Below, piece after piece: positions 48,827 to 57,919 of a stretch of 64,000 bases of DNA. Where the stretch lies: assembly GCA_029432775.1 (NCBI GenBank), contig JAROAZ010000009.1:1-64000 (forward strand), read 5' to 3'. The DNA is from Pontiellaceae bacterium B12227 (lineage in GTDB: Bacteria > Verrucomicrobiota > Kiritimatiellia > Kiritimatiellales > Pontiellaceae). Positions within the stretch are counted from its first letter, which is position 1, and every line of letters starts with the position of its first letter. The notes below the pieces were generated by a model that did no database searches, was not told the origin of the DNA, and worked only from the letters and a program-made list of their open reading frames with translations. Position numbers and translations under genes: made by a program.

Positions 48827-51139
48827 CTATAGATCCGCGAAGGGGTTGTTCACGAAGCCGCGCGGTTTGTTGTCGCGGTTTGGGTTGTTGTTCCGGTTTT
48901 TGTTGTTCGGGCGGCGTTGGCCCTGCGGCTTTTTATTGCCCCCTCCGGGCTTCCGATCAATGGAAGATTTCGCCGCGCCCTTTTTCTTGGCGGAGAGGGA
49001 GATGCGTTTGCGTTTGATATCCACTTCCAGCACATGAACCTCAATGCGGTCGCCGGCCTGAACGACGTCTGCCGGATCTTTTACATACTGATTGGAGAGC
49101 TGCGAAATATGCACGAGGCCATCCTGATGTACACCGATGTCTACAAACGCTCCGAACGCCGTCACGTTGGTAACCACGCCTTTGAGCTCCATGCCTTCTT
49201 TGAGGTCTTTCATGGTCATGACGTCTTCGCGGAAGCCGACTTCTTCAAACTGTTCTCGCGGATCGCGGCCCGGTTTGTTCAGTTCGTCGATGATGTCTTT
49301 CAGGGTGAGCTCGCCGACGTCGCCGGAGATATAGTTTGAAATTTTGATCTGTTTTACGATCTCGACACTTCCGACCAGTTTCTCCAGAGGTTCGCCAAGG
49401 TCGGCGGCGATCTGTTCGACCAGCTTGTATCGCTCCGGATGGACGGCGGAGGCGTCGAGCGGCTGGGTGCCGCCGTGAATGCGCAGGAAGCCGGCTGCCT
49501 GTTCGAAGGCTCTCGGGCCGAGGCCGGAAACCTCGAGCAGTTCTTTGCGCGATTTAAAGGCGCCGTGTTCGTTGCGGTAGTCGACAATCTTTTTAGCCAG
49601 GCTGTCACCGATGCCGGCGACGCGGGAGAGCAGGGGAGCGCTGGCGGTGTTGAGTTCCACACCAACGTGGTTTACGCAGCTGACGACCACTTCATCGAGC
49701 TTGTCTTTGAGCAGCTGCTGATAGACATCATGCTGATACTGGCCGACGCCGATCGATTTCGGGTCGACCTTCACCAGTTCCGCTAGCGGGTCCTGCAGGC
49801 GGCGGGCAATCGAGATGGCACCGCGGATGGTCAGGTCGAGGTCCGGAAATTCTTCGCGGGCGATCGCCGAGGCGCTGTAGACCGAGGCGCCGGCTTCGCT
49901 GACGGAAACGACGCTGAGTTTCATCTGCATGTCTTTCAGCAGAGATTTGGTGAAGGCTTCGGTTTCGCGTCCGGCGGTGCCGTTGCCGACAGCAATGGAC
50001 TGCGGCTGATGTTTCTCGATAAATTCCGAGAGCTTGATCTTCGCCTGCTTCTCTTTTTCGGCGCCCTGTCCCAGATAGATGGTGATGGTGTCGAGATATT
50101 TTCCGGTGGCGTCGAGCGCCACGCATTTGCAACCGGTACGCAGGCCGGGATCGATTCCGATGACCGACTTTTCTCCATAGGGAGCTGCGAGCAGGAGGCT
50201 GCGCAGGTTTTTGGCGAAGACTTCAACGGCGGAGCGGTCGGCCTTCATCTTCATTTCCACGGAGACATCGATTTCAACGCTGGTCGTCAGCAGCCGTTTG
50301 TAGGCGTCGAGCACGGCTTTTTCCAACTCCTGGAAAAACGGCGAGGCGGGATTGATTTCCACGATCTCTTTCATGCGCTCAATGTGCGGGTCGGCATCGA
50401 TCGAGAGCTTGCGGTGCAGCACGCCTTCGGTTTCGCCGCGGCGGATGGCTAAATATCGGTGCGACGGGATATCGTCGATGGGCTGGGAAAAGTCAAAGTA
50501 GTCTTTGTATTTGGAATCTTCGTCGGCTTTCGTTGCGGTGGCCGGGCCGGAAGTGATGGCACCGGTTTTAAAGTAGGCTTCGCGAATCAGTGCGCGGACT
50601 TCGGCTTTTTCTGCAATCTGCTCGGCAATGATGTCGCGGGCGCCGGCCAGTGCATCGTCGGCGGTTGCGACTTCTTTTTCCTCGTTGATGTATTTTGCGG
50701 CTTCAGCTTCCGCGTCGCCGGAGGCGGCCTGGCTGAGGATTAATTCGGCCAGCGGTTCGAGACCCTTTTCTTTTGCAATCATGGCGCGGGTGCGGCGCTT
50801 CGGTTTGTAAGGCAGGTAGAGGTCTTCCAGTCCGGTCTTGGACTGGCATTCCTGAATCTTCTTTTTCAGTTCGTCGGTCAGCTTGTCCTGCTCGTCGATC
50901 GATTTGAGGATGGTCTGACGGCGGGATTCGAGCGTGTTGTAGTAGCTGAGTTTTTCCTGAATGTCGGAAATCTGTACTTCGTCGAGGTTTCCGTGCACTT
51001 CTTTCCGGTAGCGGGCAATAAAGGGGACCGTGTTTCCTTCTGCAAAGAGTTTGGCAACCGCCGCCACCTGCCGGGCGGAAATGTTGAGGGCTGCAGAAGC
51101 AAGCGGGACGGGGTCGAATGAGGGTGTTTCGGTTGTCAT
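48827..51139 (-). CDS. tex: Transcription accessory protein Tex
   Basis: A 770-aa Tex/YqgF/S1 protein, an RNA-binding factor that affects transcription. Order: N-terminal Tex helices (TVPFIARYRKEVHGNLDEVQISDIQEKL), a YqgF-like RNase-H fold (VIGIDPGLRTGCKCVALD), helix-hairpin-helix segments (RVAGIGDSLAKKIVDYRNEHG and ELLEVSGLGPRAFEQ), then an S1 domain (GMELKGVVTNVTAFGAFVDIGVHQDGLVHIS). The C-terminal 50 residues are a low-complexity Asn/Arg/Lys/Gln tail. The palindrome inside encodes FQELE. Confidence 0.95.
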   Translation of the reverse strand: MTTETPSFDPVPLASAALNISARQVAAVAKLFAEGNTVPFIARYRKEVHGNLDEVQISDIQEKLSYYNTLESRRQTILKSIDEQDKLTDELKKKIQECQSKTGLEDLYLPYKPKRRTRAMIAKEKGLEPLAELILSQAASGDAEAEAAKYINEEKEVATADDALAGARDIIAEQIAEKAEVRALIREAYFKTGAITSGPATATKADEDSKYKDYFDFSQPIDDIPSHRYLAIRRGETEGVLHRKLSIDADPHIERMKEIVEINPASPFFQELEKAVLDAYKRLLTTSVEIDVSVEMKMKADRSAVEVFAKNLRSLLLAAPYGEKSVIGIDPGLRTGCKCVALDATGKYLDTITIYLGQGAEKEKQAKIKLSEFIEKHQPQSIAVGNGTAGRETEAFTKSLLKDMQMKLSVVSVSEAGASVYSASAIAREEFPDLDLTIRGAISIARRLQDPLAELVKVDPKSIGVGQYQHDVYQQLLKDKLDEVVVSCVNHVGVELNTASAPLLSRVAGIGDSLAKKIVDYRNEHGAFKSRKELLEVSGLGPRAFEQAAGFLRIHGGTQPLDASAVHPERYKLVEQIAADLGEPLEKLVGSVEIVKQIKISNYISGDVGELTLKDIIDELNKPGRDPREQFEEVGFREDVMTMKDLKEGMELKGVVTNVTAFGAFVDIGVHQDGLVHISQLSNQYVKDPADVVQAGDRIEVHVLEVDIKRKRISLSAKKKGAAKSSIDRKPGGGNKKPQGQRRPNNKNRNNNPNRDNKPRGFVNNPFADL
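50321..50335. repeat. TTCCA-N5-TGGAA copy inside tex
   Basis: TTCCAACTCCTGGAA, encoding FQELE. Confidence 0.95.
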
Positions 51140-51291
51140 ATTACGGGTATTTCCTGTTTTGATTAGACCCTAGAGGTTCTTAAAAGCGCTCTGTCACGTC
51201 AAGCCATCTAGGGGGCGTATTTCATTGTGAGAATGCTTTTCAAAGGGGTTTAGCTCTGTAATATCCACACAAACTATCAGGGAGATTGAAA

Positions 51292-52503
51292 ATGGAAGAG
51301 ATTGGGGTGCCGAAGAAGCTTTTGTTGGGGATTCAACACGTGTTTGCCATGTTCGGAGCAACGGTGCTGATGCCGACGCTGACGGGGATGGATCCAAGTG
51401 TGGCGCTGTTGGCTGCCGGGCTTGGAACATTCATTTTTCATGGGGTTACCGGCGGAATGGTTCCTGTGTTTCTTGGATCGAGTTTTGCTTTTATCGGCGC
51501 AATTAAAGCGGTGGCCGGTGAAGACGGAAGCGGGATGCCCTATGCGCTGGGCGGTGTCATCTGTGCCGGTTTGGTTTACGTCATAATGTCGGGCATTGTG
51601 AAGCTTGGCGGCACGGAGATCATGAAACGATTGTTCCCCGCGGTGGTAACCGGTCCGGTGATTATGGTGATCGGCCTGACCCTTGCTCCGATTGGTGTGA
51701 GCATGGCGTCTTCCAACTGGATTCTTTCCCTGGTGAGCATTTTCACGATCATTGCGGTCTCCTGCTTTATGAAAGGTTTCTTTAAGCTGGTGCCGATTCT
51801 GATCGGCATTCTGGTGGGCTATGCCGTTGCTGCAGCTATGGGCGCTGTCGACTATTCGGCCATGCAAGACACCGGAGGCCTGTTCATCGGAGCCGATAAC
51901 TTCACCTTCCCGAAATTCTCGGTTGCGGCAATTCTGACCATTATGCCGATCGCCATTGTGGCCGTCATGGAACACATCGGTGACATCACGACGAACGGCG
52001 CTGTGGTCGGGAAAGATTTCTTCGAAAAGCCCGGCCTGCACCGCACGCTGCTGGGTGATGGTCTGGCGACCATGTTCTCCGGCCTGTTCGGTGGACCGCC
52101 GAATACTACCTACTCTGAAAACACCGGCGTACTGGCGGTAACGAAAAACTACAATCCATCGGTGATCCGTATTGCGGCCGGCTTCGCTATTCTGCTCGGA
52201 GTCATCAGTCCGGTAGGTGCCTTCCTGCGCACCATTCCGGTGGCGGTGATGGGCGGGGTGAGTTTTATCCTGTTCGGTATGATTGCCTCGGTCGGTATCC
52301 GTACGATTTCGAATGCACAGCTGAACTTTAACCGCAGTCGCAACCTGATCATCGTTGCGCTGATTCTGGTCTGCGGATTGGGCGGCGTGGAGCTTTCGAT
52401 TGGAAGCGTTGTGATTAAAGGAATCGGCCTCTCGGCACTGGTCGGCATGATTGCCAACCTGATTCTGCACATCATTCTGCCGGATGACCCGGATAACGAT
52501 TAA
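51292..52503 (+). CDS. uraA: Uracil/xanthine permease (NCS2)
   Basis: A 403-aa nucleobase:cation symporter with about 12-14 membrane segments. Family motifs: [44 protein letters not shown] and [20 protein letters not shown]. Uracil is the likeliest substrate from overall similarity to UraA. GGGAG precedes the ATG at 51292; a TTG at 51286 is unlikely. Confidence 0.93.
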   Translation: MEEIGVPKKLLLGIQHVFAMFGATVLMPTLTGMDPSVALLAAGLGTFIFHGVTGGMVPVFLGSSFAFIGAIKAVAGEDGSGMPYALGGVICAGLVYVIMSGIVKLGGTEIMKRLFPAVVTGPVIMVIGLTLAPIGVSMASSNWILSLVSIFTIIAVSCFMKGFFKLVPILIGILVGYAVAAAMGAVDYSAMQDTGGLFIGADNFTFPKFSVAAILTIMPIAIVAVMEHIGDITTNGAVVGKDFFEKPGLHRTLLGDGLATMFSGLFGGPPNTTYSENTGVLAVTKNYNPSVIRIAAGFAILLGVISPVGAFLRTIPVAVMGGVSFILFGMIASVGIRTISNAQLNFNRSRNLIIVALILVCGLGGVELSIGSVVIKGIGLSALVGMIANLILHIILPDDPDND

Positions 52504-52526
52504 TCACTTTTAATCAATCACGGATT

Positions 52527-52574
52527 AAAACAGATGAACCCGGATTATTTTCCGGCTTCATCTGTTTTTTTTGT
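52527..52574 (+). terminator. Terminator after uraA
   Basis: AAAACAGATGAA and TTCATCTGTTTT flank an 18-base loop with further pairing (CCGG), ending in a T-run of eight. It also serves as a 3' end for the convergent phosphatase gene. Confidence 0.8.
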
Positions 52575-52579
52575 GGGAT

Positions 52580-53047
52580 CTATTTCTCGAGCGAAGCAAT
52601 CAGTTGCTGCTGCGGTTCGGTTTCGGCTTTTCCTCCGGCATCGGAGACCCGGGAGAGCGGTTGTCCGAGTGCCGCCACAATGCAGCTGGCCATCGTTCCG
52701 GTTCGCCCGACGCCGCCCTTGCAGTGAACCATGAAGTTGGTTCCGGCTTTTAATTGTTCGGCCACATCGCGGGCAAGGTTGAGAAATGCTTCCGTGTCTT
52801 CCGGAACGCCGCCATCGCCTAATGGAAAATGAATCAGCCCGCACGGCAGGGTATTGCTTTGAATCGCTTTCGCATAATCCGGCGATCTTGCCTGAATTTC
52901 CTCCATGGGGTTCAGGCAGATGATGTGGTCGACTGCGGCTTCTTCCAATGCCTGGAAACAGGTGGACAGCAGCTCTTCTTTGCCGGGCATGCTGTGAAGA
53001 TACAACGAGCCCGGCAGCTTGAGTTTAACTTTTCGGAAAGCCTGCAT
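52580..53047 (-). CDS. Dual-specificity protein phosphatase-like (CX5R)
   Basis: A 155-aa phosphatase with the signature HCKGGVGRTG (Cys and Arg of CX5R) and an upstream Asp-containing loop (IHFPLGDGGVPED). The N-terminus LPGSLYLHSMPGKEELL resembles bacterial tyrosine-phosphatase-like and cyclin-inhibitor-type phosphatases. The substrate is unknown. It is eight bases downstream of glnS on the same strand. The palindrome inside encodes FQALEE. Confidence 0.88.
   Translation of the reverse strand: MQAFRKVKLKLPGSLYLHSMPGKEELLSTCFQALEEAAVDHIICLNPMEEIQARSPDYAKAIQSNTLPCGLIHFPLGDGGVPEDTEAFLNLARDVAEQLKAGTNFMVHCKGGVGRTGTMASCIVAALGQPLSRVSDAGGKAETEPQQQLIASLEK
52943..52957. repeat. TTCCA-N5-TGGAA copy inside the phosphatase gene
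   Basis: TTCCAATGCCTGGAA, encoding FQALE. Confidence 0.95.
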
Positions 53048-53054
53048 GATTCGT

Positions 53055-54713
53055 TTACTGAACTTTTCGCGGCGCTCTTAAGGTGAGCGTGCGGTTGAAG
53101 ACCGGCTGTTCCGGGGTGTGGTCTTTGTCGGCGCAGAAATAGCCGACACGCTCGAACTGATAGCGTGTGCCGGGCTCGGACTTGGCCAGGCCGGGTTCGA
53201 TTTTGGCGGTGATGACTTCGAGCGAATCCGGGTTGATGAAGTCCTTGAAGTCCTTCTCCTTGTCGCCCAGCGGATTCTCAACGGTGTAGAGGCGGTCGTA
53301 GAGACGGACCTCGGCATCGATCGCGTGTTTGGCCGAAACCCAGTGGATGGTGCTGCGGACTTTCCGTCCGTCCGGTGCGCTGCCTCCTTTGGTTTCCGGG
53401 TCGTAGGTGCAGGAAAGGGAAATCACCTTTCCGTCCGCATCTTTTTCAACCGAGTTGCAGGTGACGAGATAGGCTCCGCGAATGCGGACTTCCCGGCCGA
53501 CGGTGAAGCCTTTGAATTTGTTGGGTGCATCGTCTTTGTAGTCGGTGCGTTCAACCCAGAGCTCGCGGCTGAAGGGAACGCTGCGTTTGCCTTCTTCTTC
53601 CTTCTGCGGATGATTGGCCACTTCGAATTCTTCTTCGAGGTCTTCGGGATAGTTTTCGATGACGACTTTAATCGGATCAACCACGGCCATGGCACGCAGG
53701 GAGTTTTCGTTCAGGTCGTCGCGGATGATGCTTTCGAACTGCTCGATTTCGGTGATGCCTTCAAACTTGGTGCAGCCGACAATGGCGCAGAGTTTTTTGA
53801 TGGCGTTCGCGGTAAAGCCCCGGCGGCGCATGCCGCAGAGCGTCGGCATACGCGGATCGTCCCAGCCGGTAACCCGGCCTTCATTGACGAGCTGGAGCAG
53901 GCGCCGTTTGCTGAGCACGACGTAGGTCAGGTTCAGTTTGGAAAATTCATACTGCTGCGACTGGAAGATTTCGAGCTCTTCAAGAATCCAGTCGTAGAGC
54001 GGGCGGTGCACTGCGAATTCGAGGGTACACATGGAGTGGGTGACGCCTTCAATGGAATCTTCGATACAGTGGGCGAAGTCGTACATCGGGTAGATGCACC
54101 ATTTGTCGCCGGTGTTGTGATGCGTGGCTTTTTTGATTCGATAGATGGCCGGGTCGCGCAGGTGCAGGTTGGGGGAGGTCATGTCGATCCGGGCGCGCAG
54201 CACACAGGCGCCGTCTTCGAGTTCCCCGTTTTTCATTTTTTCGAACAGCTCCAGGTTTTCCTCCACGGAGCGTTCGCGTCCGGGCGGTTCTTTGCCGGGC
54301 TCGGTGGGCGCACCGCGGTAGTCTTTGAATTCTTCGGAGGTGAGCTCACAGACGTAGGCCTTACCCTTTTTGATCAGGCGGACAGCGTATTCATACATCG
54401 TGTCGAAATAATTGGAGGCCCAGAAGAGGTTTTCGCCCCAGTCGAAGCCGAGCCACTTGATGTCCTCCTGAATCGCTTTTACATATTCTTCATCTTCGGC
54501 TTCCGGATTGGTGTCGTCGAAGCGCAGGTGGCACTTTCCGTTGTATTTTTCGGCGGTACCGAAATCGAGCGTGATGGCTTTGGCGTGGCCGATGTGCAGA
54601 TAGCCGTTGGGTTCCGGCGGGAAGCGGGTGACGATTTCAGTGCGTTTGCCCGAGGCCAGGTCGGCATCGATGATGTCGTGGATAAAATTGGTGGTCTTGA
54701 TTTCTTCGCTCAT
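53055..54713 (-). CDS. glnS: Glutaminyl-tRNA synthetase
   Basis: A 552-aa class-I synthetase: FPPEPNGYLHIGHAKAITLDFG contains the HIGH motif, VVLSKRRLLQLV is the KMSKR-type loop, and WDDPRMPTLCGMRRRGFTANAIKKL is the GlnRS-specific block. The two C-terminal beta-barrels that read the anticodon end RTLTLRAPRKVQ. The start at 54713 is chosen by homology. Having GlnRS means the genome need not use the amidotransferase route for Gln-tRNA. Confidence 0.97.
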   Translation of the reverse strand: MSEEIKTTNFIHDIIDADLASGKRTEIVTRFPPEPNGYLHIGHAKAITLDFGTAEKYNGKCHLRFDDTNPEAEDEEYVKAIQEDIKWLGFDWGENLFWASNYFDTMYEYAVRLIKKGKAYVCELTSEEFKDYRGAPTEPGKEPPGRERSVEENLELFEKMKNGELEDGACVLRARIDMTSPNLHLRDPAIYRIKKATHHNTGDKWCIYPMYDFAHCIEDSIEGVTHSMCTLEFAVHRPLYDWILEELEIFQSQQYEFSKLNLTYVVLSKRRLLQLVNEGRVTGWDDPRMPTLCGMRRRGFTANAIKKLCAIVGCTKFEGITEIEQFESIIRDDLNENSLRAMAVVDPIKVVIENYPEDLEEEFEVANHPQKEEEGKRSVPFSRELWVERTDYKDDAPNKFKGFTVGREVRIRGAYLVTCNSVEKDADGKVISLSCTYDPETKGGSAPDGRKVRSTIHWVSAKHAIDAEVRLYDRLYTVENPLGDKEKDFKDFINPDSLEVITAKIEPGLAKSEPGTRYQFERVGYFCADKDHTPEQPVFNRTLTLRAPRKVQ

Positions 54714-54745
54714 GGGAGTAATCCGTAATTCGTAGTTCGTATTTT

Positions 54746-54760
54746 TTCCAACCATTGGAA
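54746..54760. repeat. TTCCA-N5-TGGAA copy upstream of glnS
   Basis: TTCCAACCATTGGAA, with flanking T and A runs that extend the dyad (TTTTTTCCA...TGGAAAAAA). Confidence 0.95.
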
Positions 54761-54812
54761 AAAACCGCGCCTTTTATCCCTGATTCGGGCGGGGGAGGCA
54801 ATCCATAAAAAA

Positions 54813-54842
54813 AGCCGGTCTGCTTTCGCCGACCGGCTCTTT
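54813..54842. terminator. Bidirectional terminator between glnS and the redoxin gene
   Basis: AGCCGGTC (54813-54820) and GACCGGCT (54831-54838) with A-run and T-run on either side, so it acts for the minus-strand redoxin gene. A palindrome copy adjoins it (54843-54857). Confidence 0.85.
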
Positions 54843-54857
54843 TTCCAAAGGTTGGAA
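54843..54857. repeat. TTCCA-N5-TGGAA copy beside the redoxin terminator
   Basis: TTCCAAAGGTTGGAA, between the redoxin stop and its terminator stem. Confidence 0.95.
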
Positions 54858-54860
54858 CTT

Positions 54861-55442
54861 TTATCTGAACTTGATGCCGCAGCCGACGGCCTTGGTTTGC
54901 GCATTCTCGATTTTTTGTCCGGCCACAAGTGCCTCCAGGGCATCTTTCAGCCAGATTTCATCGCCGACCGAGCGTCCGCCTTCGCCGACGGCACCCTGGT
55001 AGACCAGTTTACCTGCAGCATCGAACAGGAAAACATCGGGGGTTTTCTTTGCGCCGAAGTTACGGGCGACGTCCGAGGTGGAATCCTGAAGATAGGCGAA
55101 CTGATAGCCTTCCTTTTCAGCTTTGGCTTTCATATTTTCCAGCGTATCGCCTTTAACCGACGGATCGTTGGAATTCACGAACACAACACCGATTCCTTTT
55201 TTGGAATAGGTATTTCCTAAGTCGACCATGACAGCTTGCCACGCATCCACGAAGGGGCATTTGTTGCAGGTGAAGATAACCAACGTGCCTTTCTCGCCTT
55301 TCAGCTGGGAGAGGCTTTGTGTTGTTCCATCTGCGCCTTGCATCTTGGTGTCTGCATCGACCATCGGGTCGCCGATCTGGAGCGCTGAAGCACTCATGGC
55401 GGCTACGGCCGCCAGTATTCCAATGATTGGACCTTTTTTCAT
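54861..55442 (-). CDS. Exported thioredoxin-like redoxin
   Basis: A 193-aa peroxiredoxin/thioredoxin-fold protein with a signal peptide (GPIIGILAAVAAMSASA). Residues include IFTCNKCPFVDAW with a CxxC redox pair and FLFDAAGKLVYQGAVGEGG. It resembles the AhpC/TSA/TlpA group of periplasmic thiol reductants. AAAGGAG precedes the start at 55442. It is co-transcribed with the TlpA-like lipoprotein 12 bases upstream. A one-mismatch palindrome (55418) encodes part of its signal peptide. Confidence 0.87.
   Translation of the reverse strand: MKKGPIIGILAAVAAMSASALQIGDPMVDADTKMQGADGTTQSLSQLKGEKGTLVIFTCNKCPFVDAWQAVMVDLGNTYSKKGIGVVFVNSNDPSVKGDTLENMKAKAEKEGYQFAYLQDSTSDVARNFGAKKTPDVFLFDAAGKLVYQGAVGEGGRSVGDEIWLKDALEALVAGQKIENAQTKAVGCGIKFR
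55418..55432. repeat. One-mismatch palindrome in the redoxin signal peptide
   Basis: TTCCAATGATTGGAC, encoding GPIIGI. Confidence 0.75.
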
Positions 55443-55453
55443 GTTGAGCTCCT

Positions 55454-55942
55454 TTACTGTTTCAACAGGGGTTTCAGGGTTTCGGCATATTGCTCGAAGG
55501 TGCGTTTTCCTTCCCATTCTTCGATAAGTTTGCCGTCCCGGTAAATGAAGGTGGCCGGGAGTGAGCCCGCCCATTTCGGGGAGAGGGATTCAATGAATTC
55601 CTGGTTGAGCTCCGTAGAGATCAGGCTGCCGATCGCGCTTTTGTGCTCCGCAAGAAAAGCCTCGACCGCTTCTTTCTCTGAGGGGTCATCCGCTGAGATC
55701 AGTAGTGTTCCCAAGGTTGGGAATTCGTCAAACACCTGAATCAGTTCCGGGAATTCTTCGCGGCAGGGATCGCACCAGGTGGCCCAGACATGGACCAGGG
55801 TCAGCTTTTCCAATGATTGAACTTTCTGCCTGATTTCGGCTGGTGTTGCCGCAGTGGCTTCGGTCCCGGCCGGCTTGCAGGAGGTGAGAAAAAGCGCTCC
55901 TGCAATTCCAAGCATTGGAAATATGGAATGTTTATTCATCAT
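55454..55942 (-). CDS. TlpA-like thioredoxin lipoprotein
   Basis: A 162-aa lipoprotein (lipobox FLTSC) with thioredoxin active site ATWCDPCREEFPEL. Membrane-anchored thiol-disulfide oxidoreductases of this kind reduce periplasmic cysteines, for example for cytochrome c assembly. A second ATG at 55939 is possible. The palindrome in the signal peptide encodes FPMLG. Confidence 0.88.
   Translation of the reverse strand: MMNKHSIFPMLGIAGALFLTSCKPAGTEATAATPAEIRQKVQSLEKLTLVHVWATWCDPCREEFPELIQVFDEFPTLGTLLISADDPSEKEAVEAFLAEHKSAIGSLISTELNQEFIESLSPKWAGSLPATFIYRDGKLIEEWEGKRTFEQYAETLKPLLKQ
55906..55920. repeat. TTCCA-N5-TGGAA copy in the TlpA-like signal peptide
   Basis: TTCCAAGCATTGGAA, encoding FPMLGI. 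Confidence 0.95.
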
Positions 55943-56018
55943 TTAATATCCTCGCTTGTCTTGATCGAATCTATCCGATGCTGTTAATTAGACAACATCT
56001 AATTAACGAGGGCAGCTC

Positions 56019-56789
56019 ATGAAAATTGCAACATTTAATTCGAATTCCATCCGGACGCGCCTGCCGATCCTTCTCCAATGGCTGGAAGATCATGCGCCGG
56101 ATATACTTGGAATTCAGGAAACCAAGGCCCAGGACGCGGATTTTCCGAGGGATGCGATCGAGGCGGCGGGGTATCATGTGGTGTTTAAAGGGGAGAAGTC
56201 CTACAACGGCGTTGCGCTGATCTGCAAGAGCGAGCCGACGGAGGTGAAGTTTGGTTTTGACGACGGCGGGCCGGCGGATGAAACGCGCCTGGTCCGGGCG
56301 ATGGTGGACGGCGTGGCGGTGGTGAACACCTATGTGCCGCAAGGCCGGGCGATTGACCACGTGATGTATAAATATAAGCTGGGTTGGTACGCCCGTCTTA
56401 AGAGGTTGTTCGAGGCGGAGTATTCGGCGGATCAGAAGCTGGCGTGGATCGGGGACATTAATATTGCGGTGGAGCCGATTGATGTGAACAACCCGGCGAG
56501 CCGTAAGAACGACCCGTGCTACCATATTGATGCGCACAATGCCTTTCTGGACGTCTGCTCGTTCGGTTTCACCGATGTGTTCCGAAAGCATCATCCGGGT
56601 GAGGAGATCTATTCCTTTTTTGATTATCGGGATAAAAATGCCATCACAAAGAATCTGGGGTGGCGGATTGATTATGTGCTGACGACCGATCCGCTGACTT
56701 CAGTCTGTACGTCGTGCGACGTTGATCTGGAGCCGCGCAAAAAAGAGAAGCCGTCGGATCATACGTTTGTGGTGGCGGAGTTTGCGTGA
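56019..56789 (+). CDS. xth: Exodeoxyribonuclease III
   Basis: A 256-aa AP endonuclease/3'-exonuclease: MKIATFNSNSIRTRLPILLQWL, IQETKAQDADFP with the metal Glu, WIGDINIAVEPIDV, then RIDYVLTTDPL and SDHTFVVAEF with the catalytic Asp-His pair. It is a base-excision repair enzyme. GAGGGCAGC precedes the ATG. A one-mismatch palindrome overlaps LQWLED. Confidence 0.95.
   Translation: MKIATFNSNSIRTRLPILLQWLEDHAPDILGIQETKAQDADFPRDAIEAAGYHVVFKGEKSYNGVALICKSEPTEVKFGFDDGGPADETRLVRAMVDGVAVVNTYVPQGRAIDHVMYKYKLGWYARLKRLFEAEYSADQKLAWIGDINIAVEPIDVNNPASRKNDPCYHIDAHNAFLDVCSFGFTDVFRKHHPGEEIYSFFDYRDKNAITKNLGWRIDYVLTTDPLTSVCTSCDVDLEPRKKEKPSDHTFVVAEFA
56073..56087. repeat. One-mismatch palindrome in xth
   Basis: CTCCAATGGCTGGAA, encoding LQWLED; identical to the chrA start-site copy at 34195. 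Confidence 0.7.
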
Positions 56790-56801
56790 GGCGTTAAAAT
56801 T

Positions 56802-56816
56802 TTCCAATCATTGGAA
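56802..56816. repeat. TTCCA-N5-TGGAA copy after xth
   Basis: TTCCAATCATTGGAA, within a larger CGTGAGGCG...CATGCCTCA inverted element (56785-56862). Confidence 0.95.
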
Positions 56817-56858
56817 CCCCTGTCAGCGGGAATCATGCCTCAATCGTCACGTTTCTCG

Positions 56859-57737
56859 TCACAGCTGCTCGGTGGAGAAGCCCTGTTTGCGGAGTAAATT
56901 AATGACTCCTTCTTGGCCCGGCAGATGGCCTGCGCCTACCACGACCATATAGGTGTTGTCGTCTTTGATCATTTTTGAAAGCTGTTTTACCCAGGCTTTG
57001 TTCCTGGCGGTAATAAATTTGGCGTAAAGGCCTGGATATTCAGCGAAGCTTTTGGACATGAGGCGGTCGAGTGTTTCCATGTCGCCCGTCTCCCAGGCTT
57101 TAATCAGTTCCGTGATTTCGGTGTCGAGCAATTCGAGATCGGCCAGCGAGCGGTTAACGAAATCATCCGGGTTTTCATTCGCCAGAGAATCGAAGAGGGC
57201 AATCTGGAAATCGATCGTTTCGAGTCCAATCACCTTTTTCCCGTCGCTTACGGCCTTGTTGTAGAAATACTGGTCCAGGCCGAGGTTCTGGTCGAAACCG
57301 AGCTTTTGCATTTTCACCAGGGTCAGCGTCATGGTTGCAAACCAGGGCTTGAAGGGATGGAGGGTTTCAACAGGAAGTCCACTGTCTGCCGCGGCTTTGC
57401 CAAGGCGTTTGTAGGTCTCCGGCTGTAGAACCGTTTGGAGGGTTTCGGGCTGCGGAAGCATGGCTTTTCCCAGAATGAGCTGTTGAGTTTTGGGCGAAGT
57501 CATTTCGGCCATATCCACTTCCAGGACGAGGGCGGTTGCTGTGGTATAGGCGGCTTCGATGGCCGGTGCAACGGGATAGTTTTCCTGTTTGAGGACGTGC
57601 GAGGAGCCCTGAACATATAAGGTGTGTTTTCCGGATGTGACTTTCCAAAGTGTGCTGTCTGCCTGTACTGCTGTGCTCACAAATGCGGCGAACAGAATCA
57701 GAATGGAAGTTTTCAGGACTACTCGTTCTTTAAGCAT
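56859..57737 (-). CDS. TraB/GumN family protein
   Basis: A 292-aa secreted protein (signal peptide to about residue 26, STAVQA). Marks: LWKVTSGKHTLYVQGSSHVLK near the N-terminus, VLEVDMAEM, and the C-terminal YMVVVGAGHLPGQEGVINLLRKQGF typical of the family. TraB/GumN proteins are predicted metalloproteases; no target is known here. Confidence 0.88.
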   Translation of the reverse strand: MLKERVVLKTSILILFAAFVSTAVQADSTLWKVTSGKHTLYVQGSSHVLKQENYPVAPAIEAAYTTATALVLEVDMAEMTSPKTQQLILGKAMLPQPETLQTVLQPETYKRLGKAAADSGLPVETLHPFKPWFATMTLTLVKMQKLGFDQNLGLDQYFYNKAVSDGKKVIGLETIDFQIALFDSLANENPDDFVNRSLADLELLDTEITELIKAWETGDMETLDRLMSKSFAEYPGLYAKFITARNKAWVKQLSKMIKDDNTYMVVVGAGHLPGQEGVINLLRKQGFSTEQL

Positions 57738-57919
57738 GTCATCTCCTTGTAGAATCTAAATCGTACAGGTTATTTCGGTTTGAAAAAGAAAAAATCCAGA
57801 ACTTGAAAATAATGCGAACTCTGTGAAAAAAATCCTTGTGGACAGTTCACATATTTCTATAAGGTTCAGCTCGTACTAAATTGGTACTACTTTAAATCAT
57901 GTTAGCCGGGAGGGCAAAA

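Noticed and set aside
55683..55735. TTCCCAAGGTTGGGAA in the TlpA gene as another palindrome copy
   Set aside because: It is a 16-bp palindrome with an extra C and G in each arm and does not fit TTCCA-N5-TGGAA; treated as chance.
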